Source: Margaritispora aquatica (taxonomy: Eukaryota; Ascomycota; Leotiomycetes; Helotiales; Discinellaceae). Taken from it: DNA of 64,000 bases. Below are positions 1-10,982 of this stretch, piece after piece. Under the pieces are notes generated by a model. That model did no database searches. It saw only the letters and a program-made list of their open reading frames with translations, and was not told where the DNA came from. The translations under genes and the position numbers were made by a program. Position 1 is the first letter of the stretch. The number at the start of each line of letters is the position of its first letter. Where the stretch lies: positions 1,516,168 through 1,580,167 of the forward strand of contig VJWN01000011.1 of the NCBI GenBank assembly GCA_007644065.1, read 5' to 3'.

Positions 1-431
1 TTTGGAACTGATCACATTGCGGAACGAAGGAATATTTATAACTCTCCCTCACCTCCACCATTCTATAGCGTGGTATGAAGCAATAGCTGTGCTAAAAGAT
101 ATGGATACTTACTGTAATGAGATGAATAGTAACGGAGATAAAACTGGTCGTCATAGGTATGCTACTCATGTTCTGCATCATGGTGATGGGTTTTAGGGCC
201 GGGCACCCTCTTTCGGCTCTCGTCTATTTCAACTCCGAAGAGCTTCGGCTGAGAGAAATAGTGCCTCCCTAGCCTGAAACCCAGCCTTCCTACCATTAGC
301 GATCAACCACAACGATAAAAACAATTATCCTATTGTAACACAATTCCCAAGTTGGTTTCTTCGTAAAGCATAGAACTTGGGATCGAGATATTTATTGGCC
401 ACTGTGAGATCTAACGAGCTCTTCATTAGAC
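1..431. other. Left edge, upstream region of the first regulator gene
   Basis: No convincing gene is seen here. A short open frame at the very left edge has no recognisable family signature. The right part is the presumed promoter and 5' leader of the Zn2Cys6 gene that starts at 432. Confidence 0.5.
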
Positions 432-2852
432 ATGGATACACATCAACCAGTGACACGAAGGCGTATCATCACATCGTGCTCCAACTGTCATCGGCGAAAA
501 CAGAAGGTCAGTCCATGTCAGACAACCCGAGGCCCACTTGAACTTCTATCAATCATTGTTCGATGTCCAGTATGCTCATCCCTTTTTAGTGCAATCGCCG
601 ACGACCATGTAACAATTGTACCATACGAAATGTGGGACATGAGTGTTTCTATGATACCCTATCTTGGTAAGTTATGTACTCTAAGCCGACAGGCTACATA
701 TCACTACCTAAAGCCGTCGGCTCTAATATGTTGTGATCGAAAGGAACCCGAGTGGCGGCCGTGAGGCATCTACTTTGGCAGCCAAAGCCGAAGAAGTTTG
801 CCAGCCGTCGATGTCGGTGTCGGAGAGGGCACCTACTAGTACTACTCGAGATACTTTTGGCTACTCAGCAATCGAAGACAGCAACGCTTTTATAGGAGCT
901 AGCAAGGTAAGTCATAAGGCTAGCTAACTGCATAACACTTCATTTCTAATCACAAAAGGTGATCCAAAATAGCAACAGCTCGATTAGCGAGAAAGCCACT
1001 TGGTCTTCTGCACCACAAGCCTGGCAGAAATACTGGCATTATATCTCCAAGCTACCTTCTGAGTCCCTTCTGAATAAACTTATTGATGCTTATATTTCCG
1101 AAGTCAACTGGTGAGAAAGAACGATCTTAGCTTACCACATCATTTACTCATTTTAAAATCAGGGTGTATGGTATCATCGAAATACAATATTTTACTCGCA
1201 ATCTGGAAGAATGGCGTCTCTTCACTTCCAGTGCCTCGGGTTCAGCGAGCGTTGATACTATCTCTTCGGAGCTGAGATCTTTCCCTGCAATGCTGTACCA
1301 GTTGATGGCGACATCTCTACTATATCTGCCTCCAGGATCCTCAATTCACGACTCGCTTGAAGCGATAGCTCTACAAACATCCCAACAATATAGCGATTCT
1401 GGTTTCGAGATTAGCCAATTACTTGGTTACCAAGGGACTTCGATTAATGGAGTCCTTCATGACCTTCTCAGAGCGGCTTGGCTCAAAAATCGTGGTCGTG
1501 GTGCGGAGGCTTGGCATGCTTTGAACAGTTCAATCAGGTTACTTTCATTCCTTCATATTGCTACTCATGGTTCTGACATGAATTAGGAAAGCTCAAGATC
1601 TCAATCTACATCGACAAAGCGAACCACTTTACGATCCATCAAAGGAAGACTTCTGGCGAAGGGAGTGGAAGAGAAGAGTTTGGATTACTCTATACATGTG
1701 GGACAGGTGAGTTTGCTACATGGTCTCTAGCCCACCTTTAGCTCACTAGTTTATCCAAGCAATATGTCGCTACTGCTAGGTCGGCCACGACTTATCAACA
1801 CATCTGACTGTGATATCGAGCCACCGCTAGACTGCGACATTCCCTCAAATTTAGAACGTGTACAACTCTCATCGATCCAGGCATACATCTCACAGCCAAA
1901 CCGCATACCTTCAACTATATCTATGAATAGGTATATGTACTTGCTAGCTCACATAATGAACGAATTTCGGAGCTCAGGAGCCGATAAAAAAGACCTGAAG
2001 GACTATTCCATTGTTCAAAGACTCCATTATGAAGTACTCTCGTTGCTCGAGGATTTGCCACCTGTATTTCGTCCTTCGAGTCTCGATACATCATGGGATT
2101 CGCGGATGCCTATACTGCCGAGGCAGCGTGATAAGATATACACTTGTGCTCATTCCTTGCTCATGGCACTTCATCGCCCGCACGTGGCAAAGCATATGGA
2201 AAGTCGTCAACGAGCACAGGAAGCAGCTCTCAATGTTCTTGACTCGCAACAGCGGTTCTTCGAAGTAATCAATGCACATCATTATGGGTACTTTGGCAAC
2301 GCTTTTTTCAGCATTGATGCTTGCATCGTCTTGTCTACTGTCGTCACTGTCTATCCTTGCCAGGATACCGAATTACTTCAACGGGCTCTGCTCGCCATAC
2401 AGCAAGCCATGGGTCGACTGGGTTTGCTCGAAGCACAGAACGAGTTGGCGCCATTTGGGCTGAAGATTACACGTTCATGCTATCAGATGGTCAAAGAAAA
2501 ATACGAAGATTGTAAAAAGATCTTGTCAACAATCACTCCAGACTGGCCCGCTCCAATGGGCACTTCGGTAAGCGAGGACATAGGTGCTAGCTACCACTCT
2601 TTCGATTCCATGCAGCCAGTATCTCAGGTCTTGAGCAATACTGGTTTTCCTGGTTTCGATATTGGTATTTCTGAAGAGAGCAATATTTCTTTGTTCGATC
2701 CGACAGCAACAGGAGGAAATGAGTTTGATACTGCTTTTTGGAGGGGATATAGACAGCAAGTCTTCGATGATGCGATTGCTGGGAATTTACTTGTTGAGAA
2801 TATGCATCAGGGCATGCATCAAGGATTGGAGCCGGAATTACCCTATTCTTGA
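432..2852 (+). CDS. Zn2Cys6 fungal transcription factor with fungal_trans middle domain
   Basis: Seven exons: 432-506, 590-666, 744-906, 959-1110, 1163-1537, 1587-1706, 1760-2852, giving 684 aa. The zinc cluster is Cys16, 19, 26, 32, 35, 44 (CX2CX6CX5CX2CX8C). Intron 1 lies exactly inside the cluster and uses a GTCAGT donor. The stretch around residues 290-350, with tryptophans, a WRREWKRRVW motif and a following LLLGRP motif, is typical of the fungal_trans (PF04082) regulatory domain, which in this family controls nuclear target genes of catabolism or specialised metabolism. The C-terminal tail is acidic and rich in Phe/Asp, consistent with an activation region. The target genes cannot be inferred: the next gene is a housekeeping thiolase. 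Exon 3 is the least certain because its low-complexity sequence is poorly conserved in the family. Confidence 0.88.
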
Positions 2853-3279
2853 TGGCAAGCACTTAGTAGTTTTATCCACTAGAAGAACGGCTACTGTGTG
2901 GTAACGCTCAGCTTGAAGGACGATAATTTCAATCCGAGCGCAAAGTCATGTAGAACAACAACAACAAGGTATACTGGAACTGTGTATCTAAGACCTTCAC
3001 CTTCGGAGACTGAAGAAATATGTCTCGAAATCAAAATTAAACTTAAAGATCAAATTCGCCTAGCGCTCATCTGAATTCCAATGTTATGTGAGAATCGTCA
3101 AGTCGACTTGATATCTTAACATGATCTAGTCTCTGAAATATAAAGGTAAAGGCTCTTTTTCATCTATCAAGTGTTTGCATTACTCGGATCTTCATCGAGT
3201 GATTATCAACCTGACTAAACCATACCCAAGGTACCTAAGGTCGTCTGTCATCTCATCCCCCACCCCCACATTCCGCCCG

Positions 3280-3285
3280 CCGAGG
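3280..3285 (+). promoter_or_regulatory. CCGAGG site, FarA/FarB (CTF1) type
   Basis: CCGAGG is the complement of CCTCGG, the core recognised by the fatty-acid regulators FarA/FarB of Aspergillus and CTF1 of Fusarium. A second copy lies 47 bases downstream. Their position in front of an acetyl-CoA acetyltransferase gene is meaningful, but six bases alone are weak evidence. Confidence 0.45.
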
Positions 3286-3326
3286 TCGCATCCCCATGTT
3301 TCCATCAGGTTGCCAAGGATCACAAG

Positions 3327-3332
3327 CCGAGG
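3327..3332 (+). promoter_or_regulatory. Second CCGAGG site before thiolase
   Basis: Same hexamer in the same orientation as the site at 3280. Paired sites strengthen the case for fatty-acid-responsive control of the thiolase. Confidence 0.45.
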
Positions 3333-3494
3333 AAGCTGGAGCTTAAAGCTTCAGTGAACCCTTCGGCTTGCAGCGGGTCTCTTCCGCTCCCTCTGATCTC
3401 TCCATACCAAATTTATACTAACTTTCTCTTCCCTCCTCACCTTTTGACTATTTCCATACAAGTGAGAGTTTGGTAGCTGGCCTCCACAATCATC

Positions 3495-4926
3495 ATGTCT
3501 TTAAGAACCACCCAATCCGTCATGTCTTCATTGCGAAATTCATCAGCGTCCAAGCAGAGGTTAAGTCAGGTACAGAGGCATTTCAGTGCCACTACCTCGG
3601 TCAAACAAGAGATTCAAAATGCATATATCCTGAGTGCTTCACGAACACCAACAGCGAAGGTGAGAAGCTCTACTTCTAGACTCTTGCATCAATCGAATAC
3701 CTACTGATATGCGCAGTTCAATGGCTCCTTTACCACCGTATCCGCCCCTCAACTCGGCGCCGTCGCCATCAAGTCCGCCCTCGCAAAGTCCAAAGTCCCA
3801 GTGTCGAAAATAACAGATGTATACATGGGAAATGTCCTTCAAGGAAACGTGGGCCAAGCACCAGCAAGACAGGCTGTGATATTTGCAGGTCTGCCCAACA
3901 CAGTCGAAGCAGTCACCATCAACAAAGTATGCGCATCAGGACTTAAAGCCGTTGTGCTCGCAGCGCAAAACATCCAGCTCGGGCTTGCGGAAGCACAGAT
4001 TGCAGGTGGAATGGAGAACATGAGCCGAGTTCCATACTACTATCCTCGAGCTAGCAGTCTCCCTGCGTTTGGCAATGTGCAGATGGAGGACGGCTTGGTT
4101 AAGGACGGACTGTGGGATGTGTATAATCAGTTCCACATGGGTGTGTGTGCTGAGACTACGGCGAAGAAATATGAAATCACGAGGGAGATGCAGGACGATT
4201 ATGCAAAGCAATCGTACTCTCGTGCGCAGAAGGCATGGGAGAACCAGGCCTTCAAAGACGAGATCGCACCTGTCACAGTAAAGGGGCGCAAAGGCGACAC
4301 AATTATCGATACGGATGAAGGTTACCTCGACATCAAGCTCGACAAAGTCTCGACCCTAAAACCAGCTTTCATCCGCGATGGTACGGGAACTGTCACAGCA
4401 GCGAATGCATCTACCTTTAATGATGGCGCTTCTGCCCTTGTCCTTGGTAATGCGACGATAGCACGAGAGTATGGTGCTGAATCGAGGGTGTTGGCGAGGA
4501 TTTGCTCAAGTGCAGATGCTGCCATTGATCCGGTTGATTTCCCAGTTGCACCGGCAAAGGCAGTACCTATTGCATTGGAGCGGGCAGGCATCACAAAGGA
4601 TCAGGTTGCGGTGTGGGAGTTCAATGAGGCGTTTGCTGCTGTCATTAAAGCCAATGAGAAGGTATATCCTCTTCTTTCATGCACGATACATCATCTCTTC
4701 AAAATGTGCTAACATTTCTCAGATCCTATCCCTCGAAAACGCAAACGTCAATCCTCTTGGTGGAGCCATCTCCCTCGGCCATGCACTTGGATCGTCTGGT
4801 TCTCGCATCCTCACTACACTCCTTCACCAATTGAAAGTCGGCGAGTACGGCGTTGCAGCAATCTGCAATGGAGGTGGAGCAGCTACTGCTATAGTCGTCC
4901 AGCGTATTGGAGTTGATGATATATGA
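3495..4926 (+). CDS. ERG10: Mitochondrial acetyl-CoA C-acetyltransferase (acetoacetyl-CoA thiolase)
   Basis: Three exons, 3495-3659, 3717-4661, 4723-4926; 437 aa. It joins two acetyl-CoA into acetoacetyl-CoA, or the reverse in ketone/fatty-acid breakdown. The three thiolase residues are visible: nucleophile Cys127 in NKVCASG, His390 in [11 protein letters not shown] and Cys418 in CNGGGAA; the NEAFA motif is also present. The first ~35 residues are rich in Ser, Arg and Gln with almost no acidic residues, a mitochondrial presequence. Fungi often have a mitochondrial and a cytosolic form; this looks like the mitochondrial one (Erg10A type). The core length of about 400 aa is normal. Two FarA/FarB-type sites lie upstream. 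Identity is firm; compartment is inferred. Confidence 0.95.
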
Positions 4927-5521
4927 ATATAAATAATGAATTATTTAGGCGTTAACATGAAGCGGTTATGCATTGGGATAGGAAGAAATGGAATGGTGCC
5001 TTGTAGCATATTAGGAGCAATAAACAGTACGAAATGCCATGACAAAGCTTCATTCGACTCCCACATCACATTGTGAAGATTGCTTTCCTTATGTATATCC
5101 ACTACCGGTTGAGAAATGCTTGTACTTGCTTTTCTCTCAATCTCATCTACCCCGCCAACGAGGCAACTTTATCACGATGCGGCCATCTCCGACCTGCGCA
5201 TCACTTGCTTCAAATCAAGTTTTGCAAACCTCTCACAGTCACTTTCAAGATTTTCTCGTACAACATACAAGTATCCTTGCCTACTTGACTTAAGCATATC
5301 CTCCCTCTCGACTTCTGTAACTAAAGTAAACTCTTCTCGCCCAAATCCGACCAGGTAACTTCCTCGCCTAAGGTACCTTGCTTAACTCACATCCAAACTA
5401 ACCCCACCATAGACACCTCCATCTACCATCTACCTCGATTGAAAGAATCACATTCCTCCTCTAACCCAAAACACCATACAATCACTCACCCAATCCAACC
5501 CAATCCAACCCAAAACCCAAG
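4927..5521. other. Intergenic region, promoter of HIU hydrolase
   Basis: No gene seen. The last 130 bases are C/A-rich and contain a duplicated CCAATCCAAC unit just before the start codon at 5522, probably 5' leader. Confidence 0.5.
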
Positions 5522-6112
5522 ATGGCATCACCACCCCGCGATCCTATCACATGTCACGTCCTAGACACGACAACCGGCCGTCCGGGCCCTAACATCGCTG
5601 TCACACTGTCATGCTACAGCCACCCCTCCGTCACGTTCATGGCTACCACGAACGATGACGGCAGGATTGCAAACTGGACCACGATGAGCCTGAGTGCTAG
5701 TAGTGGGGACACGGCCTTGTCGGTGGAGGGTTTGATTAAACAGTTTAAGGCTGTGGAGGGCAGTGCTAGTTGTGTGTTTTCCCATTTTACCATTCCCTTA
5801 TACACTCTTTTTGACATTCTTTCCCATGCCGTTTCATCTGTGGGCTTCTTGGTCTTTTCGTGGGATCTAGACTGTGAATGCAAACAAATCAACACAAAAG
5901 AATTCATGGAACCAAACAAGCTGACGATCAAATATTTAGGTCCACAAGGTGCCTCAACCTGGAAAATCACCTTCGATACCGGCTCGTACTACGGCATTGC
6001 AAACACGTTCTTCCCCATCGTAGAACTGACCTTTTTGGCGAAAGAGGGCGAGCATTTCCATGTTCCACTGTTGCTGGGCCCGTATAGTTTCACTACTTAT
6101 CGTGGGAGCTGA
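5522..6112 (+). CDS. 5-hydroxyisourate hydrolase (transthyretin-like)
   Basis: HIU hydrolase acts after urate oxidase in purine breakdown, hydrolysing 5-hydroxyisourate. The N-terminal TCHVLDTTTGRPG motif and the C-terminal YRGS tetrapeptide are family signatures, as is HFHVPLLLGPYSFTTYRGS. The reading frame is open throughout (196 aa), but the family is about 120-140 aa. I favour an intron at 5772-5939: it starts GTGTGT, has a CTGAC branch site at about 5920 and ends TTTAG. Splicing gives exons 5522-5771 and 5940-6112, 140 aa, and joins the strand after the N-terminal half directly to the conserved TWKITFDTGSYYG segment. The intron is 168 bases, divisible by three and stop-free, so it is invisible to simple ORF calling. 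Residues in the unspliced insert match nothing in the family. Confidence 0.9.
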   Translation: MASPPRDPITCHVLDTTTGRPGPNIAVTLSCYSHPSVTFMATTNDDGRIANWTTMSLSASSGDTALSVEGLIKQFKAVEGSASCVFSHFTIPLYTLFDILSHAVSSVGFLVFSWDLDCECKQINTKEFMEPNKLTIKYLGPQGASTWKITFDTGSYYGIANTFFPIVELTFLAKEGEHFHVPLLLGPYSFTTYRGS

Positions 6113-6164
6113 GTGATCGATGAAATGAGGAGGCAAGGGAAATGAGAAGGGAAAGATAGGCTGT

Positions 6165-6199
<35 letters not shown>

Positions 6200-6796
6200 T
6201 TGGCGTAGGCATGTGTATTTAGTCGATGGGATAATGGTAGAAATTGCTACGATTTCAGTCTCTCGATGTTACTCTTGAGATCTTGTTGGTTTTTTTCGTG
6301 TTTAACTTTTGGGGGGTTGGTGTGTTTCTCTACTTGGTGAGTAGTATGGATATCGCATATATTATGACCATAATCTTGATACTCGCAGTGTATTCTATGG
6401 GTGCGAATGACTGAATCTCACGATAACTCAAGAAAAAGTCCAACAGAAAGTAAAATTTATGGATTTATGATGTTATGTCAACATAACGTAGTTTATTTTA
6501 TGCCCAAAGTTAGATACCGTGTTTTGTCGGATATTTCGAAGAATGAAGGGGGAGATCGTTTTGGCAAACCTATCTGTATGTTTGTAACCAGTAAATGAAA
6601 TCGTTATCATGTTTTCCCAAGGCAATGAGGAAATTAAGGACTAATTATTTCTCAAGGATATTCTTGTTATTGTATTGTATTCCCTGCCAATTATGATGAG
6701 GAATGAGATATATCTAGCATGTCATAACACCCCAGTTCATGCGTTGTAATTTTTTATGAAAAGCCAAAAAACTGCCATCTAAAAGAAAGAAAATGC
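6113..6796. other. Convergent 3' intergenic region
   Basis: Lies between two genes that end towards each other. AT-rich, with one (GA)n microsatellite listed separately. No gene seen; a 65-codon open frame inside has no protein-like character. Confidence 0.5.
6167..6196 (+). repeat. (GA)15 microsatellite
   Basis: Fifteen perfect GA dinucleotides about 55 bases after the stop codon of HIU hydrolase, probably in its 3' UTR. Expected to vary in length between strains. Confidence 0.95.
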
Positions 6797-7837
6797 CTAT
6801 AAAATAGCATATGCGCTAGCATAACTCACAGATGAGTCGCTAATGTCTTCCACCTCACTACTCCGCTCATACCGCACGAATTTGAACCGGCCCTTTCCCT
6901 CACCTAATACCTGTTTTTGAGCCTCTAAGACTTCTATGGCCGCCATCACAACTCCAATGGGATGTCGTCCACAAACAGTATTAGATGTCTCTTTCAGGTT
7001 GGTCAGAAAGTTTTCGTGCTTGCCAGTTTCAATCGCATCCATTGAAAGTTTGTCCAACCGTCCTATACTCTCATGTATAGCTGGATTATTAGGATTCCGG
7101 TCCCGTTTCTTCAGGGAGTACCCACCAGTTGCAGCCGAGGCAAGGGGCGACGCAGGAAGGTAGTACGTATAATCGAATCTCAAACCCCAGTGACAGAAGT
7201 CGGATGAGATAACAAAGACTGAAGTAGGATCTGCTAGATATGGAGCAAGCACTTTTCCATATGCTGCCTCTGCCGAAGGACTCGTGTTTCCGACCAGGAT
7301 GGGAACCAGAGGTGGAAAATCAGTGGCAGATGCAAATGTGCGAGAAAGCATTTTGTAAATGTAGGGCAAATGCATTTCCATGCTATGCTCCGTCTCATCT
7401 GCTTTCGTGCTCATCTTATCAAACTCCCCTGTCTCTTGTAGCTCTTTCACTGTTGCCAGATCGATGGCGAGATCACCCAAAGGTGTAGCGTATTTGGCAT
7501 GCTTAGATAACGCACAGCCCGGTAAGTAAAGGGCATGCGATGGACCAAGCAAGAAGATGCGTTTGGCTTTCGAAAGGTCGAGAGATTTGTATGCCCAAGC
7601 TGCAGCTGGACCGGAATATGAATAGCCTGCATGCCTTTTACCGCCTCAGAATGTGTAGTCCTGAGGAAGATTGAAGCTCACTTACGGTGCAATGATGACT
7701 CTTGCACCTTGAATTGGTAGTGTGTTTCCTTCGATTGTGTCGGGAACCTGTGCAAGCCACTGATCTAACTCTCCCGATAGAACCGATCCTCGAGATGAAT
7801 ACCATGATCCTGCATGGCTAGCAACTCTAGTGGTCAT
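6797..7837 (-). CDS. MHO1: MEMO1-like protein (AmmeMemoRadiSam system protein B family)
   Basis: Two exons on the minus strand, 7837-7686 and 7634-6797; 329 aa, the usual length. The family is structurally related to class III extradiol dioxygenases; human MEMO1 acts in ErbB2-linked cell motility and redox control, yeast Mho1 is poorly understood. Visible signatures are APHAGYSYSG around residue 50, LGPSHALYLPGCALS, HSMEMHLPY and VISSDFCHWG, which supply the conserved His, Asp and Cys residues of the metal-binding-like pocket. The first exon was recovered from MTTRVASHAGSWYS, the standard N-terminus of the family. The intron splits the Pro codon of APHAG. It converges on HIU hydrolase and diverges from the acylcarnitine carrier. 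Confidence 0.93.
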
Positions 7838-8510
7838 GATTACGTAGTTGGCTACTAACCAATTTGGAGAGCGAGCAGTGAATGTGACGATTTGGAAAAG
7901 AGGAGAACAATGGAGAGCTTTTGCTATCTTTTCAGTTTTGATGTTTGATGGTCGACTAGAATTAAGAGAAGCTTGAGATATTGCGAGAATCCTAAGGTAA
8001 GGGTAGGTAAGGTAGAAGTGAGGTCACTAAAACAGAAGCGCGGGGTTATTCGTGCAAGTGGGGACTCGGACAACCCCTCGCCTAAATGCAGTTAGCTCGG
8101 TAATAGTAACCCAGGGGGAGTTCATCTTGTTCGTCAGGGGACACTCTAGCACATGCTTACAGCCTTACCTATTAGGCTCAATATGACCCTGAATTCAGGC
8201 ATACATGCACTGAAGCACCGAAGCACTGAAGGGCACAGGTGCATCATCATCCGGCGGGCTAATGGATTCAAGGTCTGGTGGATCATCCATAGTCTGCCAT
8301 GCCGCGGCTCAGATGAAAGGCCGAGCTGGAGCTGCTACACTCTCACTGCACTGCACCGCACCGCACCGCACCGCTGGACATTCATCCGCGTGCCAACAAT
8401 AAATTCCTGACATTGCACGCGCTGATTCTTCGTTCCTCTTTTCTGTTTTTCTCTCTATTCTCGTTGTTCCCTTCCTCTTCGAATTCAGTCTCCACTCCAC
8501 TCTGCCTCCA
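7838..8510. promoter_or_regulatory. Divergent promoter between MEMO-like gene and mitochondrial carrier
   Basis: About 670 bases between two start codons facing away from each other. Contains a short tandem CACCG array (listed separately) and a pyrimidine-rich tract before 8511. No gene seen. Confidence 0.55.
8351..8373 (+). repeat. Short CACCG tandem repeat
   Basis: About four units of CACCG (read within GCACCGCACCGC...) roughly 140-160 bases before the carrier start codon. May be a simple repeat or a clustered GC-rich promoter element. Confidence 0.6.
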
Positions 8511-9589
8511 ATGGCTTCCTCTTCCTCCTCCGCAGGCTCGAAAATCAACCAGAAGCTCGAAGCTCTCCCTCCCGTTGTCGCAGACAAGTTACCCCACGTA
8601 CCCGAGACTAAAGAAGACTTGAAGGAGATTGTGAAAGAAGCCGAGCAGAAGTCCCTAGCAGGTCTACGAAGTCTAGCTGCCGGTGGTTTTGGAGGAGTAT
8701 GTGCAGTGATCGTCGGACATCCATTTGACCTGGTCAAAGTGCGGATGCAAACAGCAGAGAAGGGCATATACACAGGCGCAATTGATGTCGTGAAAAAGGG
8801 CATTGCTCGAGATGGCTTACGGAGAGGGTTGTATGCTGGTGTCAGCGCACCGCTACTTGGTGTAACGCCTATGTGTAAGACTCTTCTCATACTTTTGGAG
8901 CTACGCTAACACCTACAGTTGCTGTGTCATTTTGGGGATACGATGTCGGCAAGAACTTGGTGCGAAAATACTCCAACGTAGAGGGTAACAACTTCACCGT
9001 TGCTCAGATCTCTGCTGCTGGTTTCTTCTCGGCTATTCCTATGACAGCAATTACAGCTCCATTCGAACGTGTCAAGGTCTTGCTACAGATCCAAGGCCAG
9101 AAGACGCTTGCGCCAGGTGAAAAGCCAAAGTACAGTGGAGGAGCGGATGTTGTTCGGCAATTATATAAGGAAGGAGGAGTAAGATCAGTGTTCAGAGGAT
9201 CAACTGCCACACTAGCTCGTGATGGTCCTGGTTCAGCAGCGTACTTTGCAACCTATGAGGTTATCAAGAGGAAGCTCACGCCTGTTGATCCTGTAACCGG
9301 AAAGCCAACAGGAAATCTCAGCTTGCCTGCGATTACCTGCGCTGGCGCAGCAGCAGGTGTTGCCATGTGGATTCCTGTCTTCCCCGTTGATACAGTCAAG
9401 TCAAGATTGCAGACCATGGAGGGAAAGCCAACAGTCAGTGGCATTGTTAGCGGCTTGTATAAGAGTGGTGGATTGAAGGCATTCTTTCCAGGCTTTGGAC
9501 CAGCCATTGCGCGAGCAGTGCCAGCGAATGCTGCCACATTCTTGGGCGTTGAGCTGGCCCACCAGTTCATGAACAAGACTTTCGGGTGA
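8511..9589 (+). CDS. Mitochondrial carnitine/acylcarnitine carrier
   Basis: Exons 8511-8874 and 8919-9589; 344 aa. A member of the mitochondrial carrier family: three repeats, each with the PX[D/E]XX[K/R] signature (PFDLVKVRMQ near residue 72, PFERVKVLLQ, PVDTVKSRLQ), so six membrane segments in the inner membrane. Overall sequence, including the N-terminal extension of about 45 residues, matches fungal acylcarnitine carriers (AcuH of Aspergillus, Crc1 of yeast), which bring acetyl- and acyl-carnitine into the matrix for growth on acetate and fatty acids. Substrate is inferred from resemblance. The next gene is also mitochondrial. The 44-base intron splits a Phe codon after the first repeat. 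Confidence 0.88.
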
Positions 9590-9993
9590 GGGGAGGTTTC
9601 GGTTGGAGGAGTATGAGAAGCGGAGCTGAGTATGGTTGATGGTATTGATCCAAGACCGCTAGAACAGACAGCATAGCCTGGTACAGGAATGGCAAATGTA
9701 AAGTTATGAGAGCATGGCGATGCATTAGCGATAGATAGAACGTTTTCTTGCCATAAAATTTCAATTTCTTTGTTGACCAGCAATGTGGTGAAGAAGCAGA
9801 TATTGGCCAGCAATTGTGTTTCCCCCTGCTTGAACTGGTCTCCTTGCCAAGCCCCGGAGGTCTGGACCCCTGTAGCTTTTTTTGATGCCTCATCCAAAAA
9901 ATTATTCTGTCATTCTGTTCAACCAAGTCTTCATCAACTACATCACATCAACCACCCAAACTTCTTCCAAATCATCATCCCAATCCCTTCAAT
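9590..9993. other. Intergenic region before MAM33
   Basis: Holds the 3' UTR of the carrier and a C/A-rich leader before 9994. No gene seen. Confidence 0.5.
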
Positions 9994-10982
9994 ATGCTCT
10001 CCATTAGATCTTGTGCTCGCGCAGCACCACGCGCCGCTGTCAGGTCATCATTCACATCCGCCCGAACAGAATCTGCTCGATCTTTCTCAGTCCAATCCGC
10101 ATTCAAGTCATCCCCAACACAACGCACATCAGCTCTGTCCTCATCAGCGCGACCTATCTCTTCATTATTACAATCTGCCTTCAAGTCTTCGAGGATTCAT
10201 TCTTCAGCAGCCTTTTCCACATCTACAATTCGACAGGCGAAAGCTGCTGAGCATGATGATGAGCTCGTCGCAAAGTTGGACTCTGAGATCCAGATGGAGA
10301 ACGAGATGAAGGAAGAGGGTGGAGTCCCAACAAGTGTGAAAGACTATCTTGAGAATGGACCATTTGAAGTCATCGATGTTCCTGGACAGGAGGATGTGAT
10401 TTTGACAAGAACCTTTGGTGACGAGAAGTAAGAAATGCCTTATTGAGTAGCCCCTATTCACACTAATTAACACAACACAGGATCCGAATCACATTCTCCA
10501 TCGCAGACCTCAACTCAATGGATCCCGAGAGCGACTATGCAGACCGTGCTATGGGTGATGAGGAGGATGGCCAAGGAAAGCCAGCCCCTGAAGATGGCGA
10601 GGAGGGTGCCGAAGGCGAGGAGCAAGATCAGTCTTTCCCAGCCAGGTTGAACATTGTGATCGAGAAGGCTGGCAAGGGCGCAATGGCTGTGGAGGCTGTC
10701 GTACAAGACGGCATGGTTGTGATCGACAACGTCTACTACTACAAGGATGTTTCACACGCTGAGGCCAAAACCGCAGAGAAGGTTCACGAGCGACAAGACC
10801 TCTATGTCGGCCCACCATTCGGAAACCTTGACGAGGACTTGCAAGTTATGCTGGAGCGGTACTTGGATGAGAGAGGCATCAACACCGCTTTGGCAATCTT
10901 CGTTCCAGACTATATCGACATGAAGGAGCAGAAGGAGTATGTCAGCTGGTTGGAGAATGTGAAGAGCTTTGTTGAGGCATAG
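9994..10982 (+). CDS. MAM33: Mitochondrial acidic matrix protein (p32/gC1qR family)
   Basis: Exons 9994-10427 and 10481-10982; 311 aa. Residues 1-80 are a long Ser/Arg/Ala-rich presequence without acidic residues. The mature part is strongly acidic (EDGEEGAEGEEQDQ around residue 190) and ends with the conserved helix DLQVMLERYLDERGI and the WLENVKSF tail. The family forms doughnut-shaped trimers in the matrix and in yeast supports mitochondrial translation/oxidative phosphorylation. The intron lies where the first beta strand starts (FSIADLN). Identity is firm. Confidence 0.94.

Larger units (their letters stand above)
2853..3494. promoter_or_regulatory. Intergenic region with thiolase promoter
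   Basis: This holds the 3' end of the regulator gene and the thiolase promoter. Pyrimidine-rich stretches lie at about 3250-3290 and 3415-3450. Two CCGAGG hexamers sit about 165-215 bases before the thiolase start and are listed separately. No gene is seen. Confidence 0.6.

Noticed and set aside
2..196. 64-codon open frame at left edge
   Set aside because: No family signature, no neighbour in frame, and stops at once after 196.
5772..5870. Shorter alternative intron in HIU hydrolase
   Set aside because: It keeps the frame but leaves about 25 unmatched residues; the 5772-5939 intron has the better branch site and family length.
6401..6598. 65-codon frame in the convergent region after HIU hydrolase
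   Set aside because: AT-rich, no motif; likely 3' UTR.
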